From JAZSQT01 sp045538075 (GTDB taxonomy: Bacteria > Chrysiogenota > Deferribacteres > Deferribacterales > Mucispirillaceae): a DNA stretch of 32,518 bases. The translations under genes and the position numbers were made by a program. Every line of letters starts with the position of its first letter. Position 1 is the stretch's first letter. Below, in pieces: positions 32,264 through 32,518 of the stretch. The stretch spans positions 1-32,518 of the forward strand of contig JAZSQT010000165.1 of NCBI GenBank assembly GCA_045538075.1. Reading direction: 5' to 3'. The notes beneath the pieces are model-generated. The model worked only from the letters and a program-made list of their open reading frames with translations, ran no database searches and was not told the DNA's origin.

Positions 32264-32518
32264 ACACTCACATCCCACGGTACACTCAGGTTTTCCACAG
32301 CCATATTTTTCGCCACGGTCATAGTAGATCTCAGAGCAAGGTCCGCAGGGGCCTGCGCCGTGCTCCCAGAAATTGTCCTTCTTGCCGAAACGGAAAATAT
32401 TCTCAGCAGGAATACCGATCTCCTTATTCCAGATCTCGAAAGCTTCCTCGTCGTTTTCGTAGATAGACGGATACAGACGGTCAGGCTCCAGGCCCACCAC
32501 CTTGGTCAAAAACTCCCA
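32255..32518 (-). CDS. alaS: Alanyl-tRNA synthetase fragment from a different, GC-richer organism
   Basis: An 88-codon frame open to the window edge encodes an internal piece of the AlaS aminoacylation domain. It begins WEFLTKVVGLEPDRLYPS, continues with ENIFRFGKKDNFWEHGAGPCGPCSEIYYDRG (in pieces) and ends with GCGKPECTVGCECDRY. The FWEHGAGPCGPCSE segment is the conserved AlaS core. The TTG near 32509 is internal, not a start. GC content and synonymous codon choice differ sharply from the rest of the window and suggest a Clostridia-like gut bacterium (inference). Both ends are cut, by the junction on one side and the window edge on the other. Confidence 0.88.

Noticed and set aside
31147..32466. 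A single 439-residue LivK-like reading frame running to 32466
   Set aside because: The last 68 or so codons read antisense through the alaS fragment and give an Arg/Ser-rich tail unlike any binding protein; the frame is an artefact of the junction.
1..32518. CRISPR arrays, tRNA/rRNA genes, riboswitches, insertion sequences or prophage genes
   Set aside because: No repeat-spacer pattern, cloverleaf-like gene with T-loop motif, transposase or phage protein was found in gaps or frames.

Overview
The window is about 32.2 kb of very AT-rich, densely packed bacterial chromosome, followed by about 260 bases at the right edge that do not belong to it. The organism looks like a Gram-negative anaerobe: it has outer-membrane-type exports, lipoproteins, a periplasmic nuclease, a full hem pathway and a DASS carboxylate transporter. 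The gene orders (aroK-aroB-TPR-aroQ-pepP; ffh-rpsP-khpA-rimM-trmD-rplS; ccsA/hemX-hemA-hemC-hemD-hemB), the low GC and a TrmD carrying a second SPOUT domain suggest Deferribacterota, possibly a Mucispirillum-like gut bacterium. That assignment is inference from recall, not a search.

Layout. 1-1672: DASS transporter (-) with its own promoter and terminator. 1744-9132: a tight minus-strand run rdgB, PBP1-type transpeptidase, aroK, aroB, TPR/acidic protein, aroQ, pepP, with gaps of a few bases or overlaps except 42 bp before the TPR gene. 9244-10351: a secreted coiled-coil orphan (+) with a promoter and a shared terminator. 10391-11281: rplM-rpsI (-). 11305-15469: ffh operon (-) with a near-consensus promoter. 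15558-16883: lysA-type decarboxylase (+) and a terminator between it and hemB. 16889-21570: hemX-hemA-hemC-hemD-hemB (-). 21687-23990: MATE pump and DUF2156 protein (+). 24068-25032: divergent XRE regulator and secreted endonuclease I sharing a 74-bp control region with a palindrome. 25086-27427: outer-membrane protein and lipoprotein pair (-). 27503-29502: DHH phosphoesterase, EngB GTPase, PLD-like protein (-). 29637-31045: cytochrome b5/DUF2231 membrane protein and QueH (-). 31147 to about 32260: 5' part of a LivK-like lipoprotein (+).

Functionally, the genes supply tetrapyrrole synthesis from glutamyl-tRNA to uroporphyrinogen III, three shikimate steps, one lysine/peptidoglycan precursor step, ribosomal proteins with their maturation factors, SRP targeting, nucleotide-pool hygiene and queuosine synthesis. 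No intergenic stretch exceeds 300 bases; the longest, before lysA (15389-15616), holds two divergent promoters. I found no tRNA, rRNA, CRISPR array, riboswitch, transposase or prophage gene.

I do not see a clear new multi-gene system. The points most worth attention are the chimeric right end (livK joined to a GC-richer alaS fragment), a TPR protein whose disordered tail repeats a motif like the FliM/FliY N-terminal peptide, a class-A-like PBP whose glycosyltransferase motifs look decayed, the TrmD double-SPOUT fusion, and the regulator/nuclease pair. Several starts were moved from the longest frame to one with a well-placed Shine-Dalgarno sequence (rplM, lysA, the DUF2156 gene and the 25086 lipoprotein).
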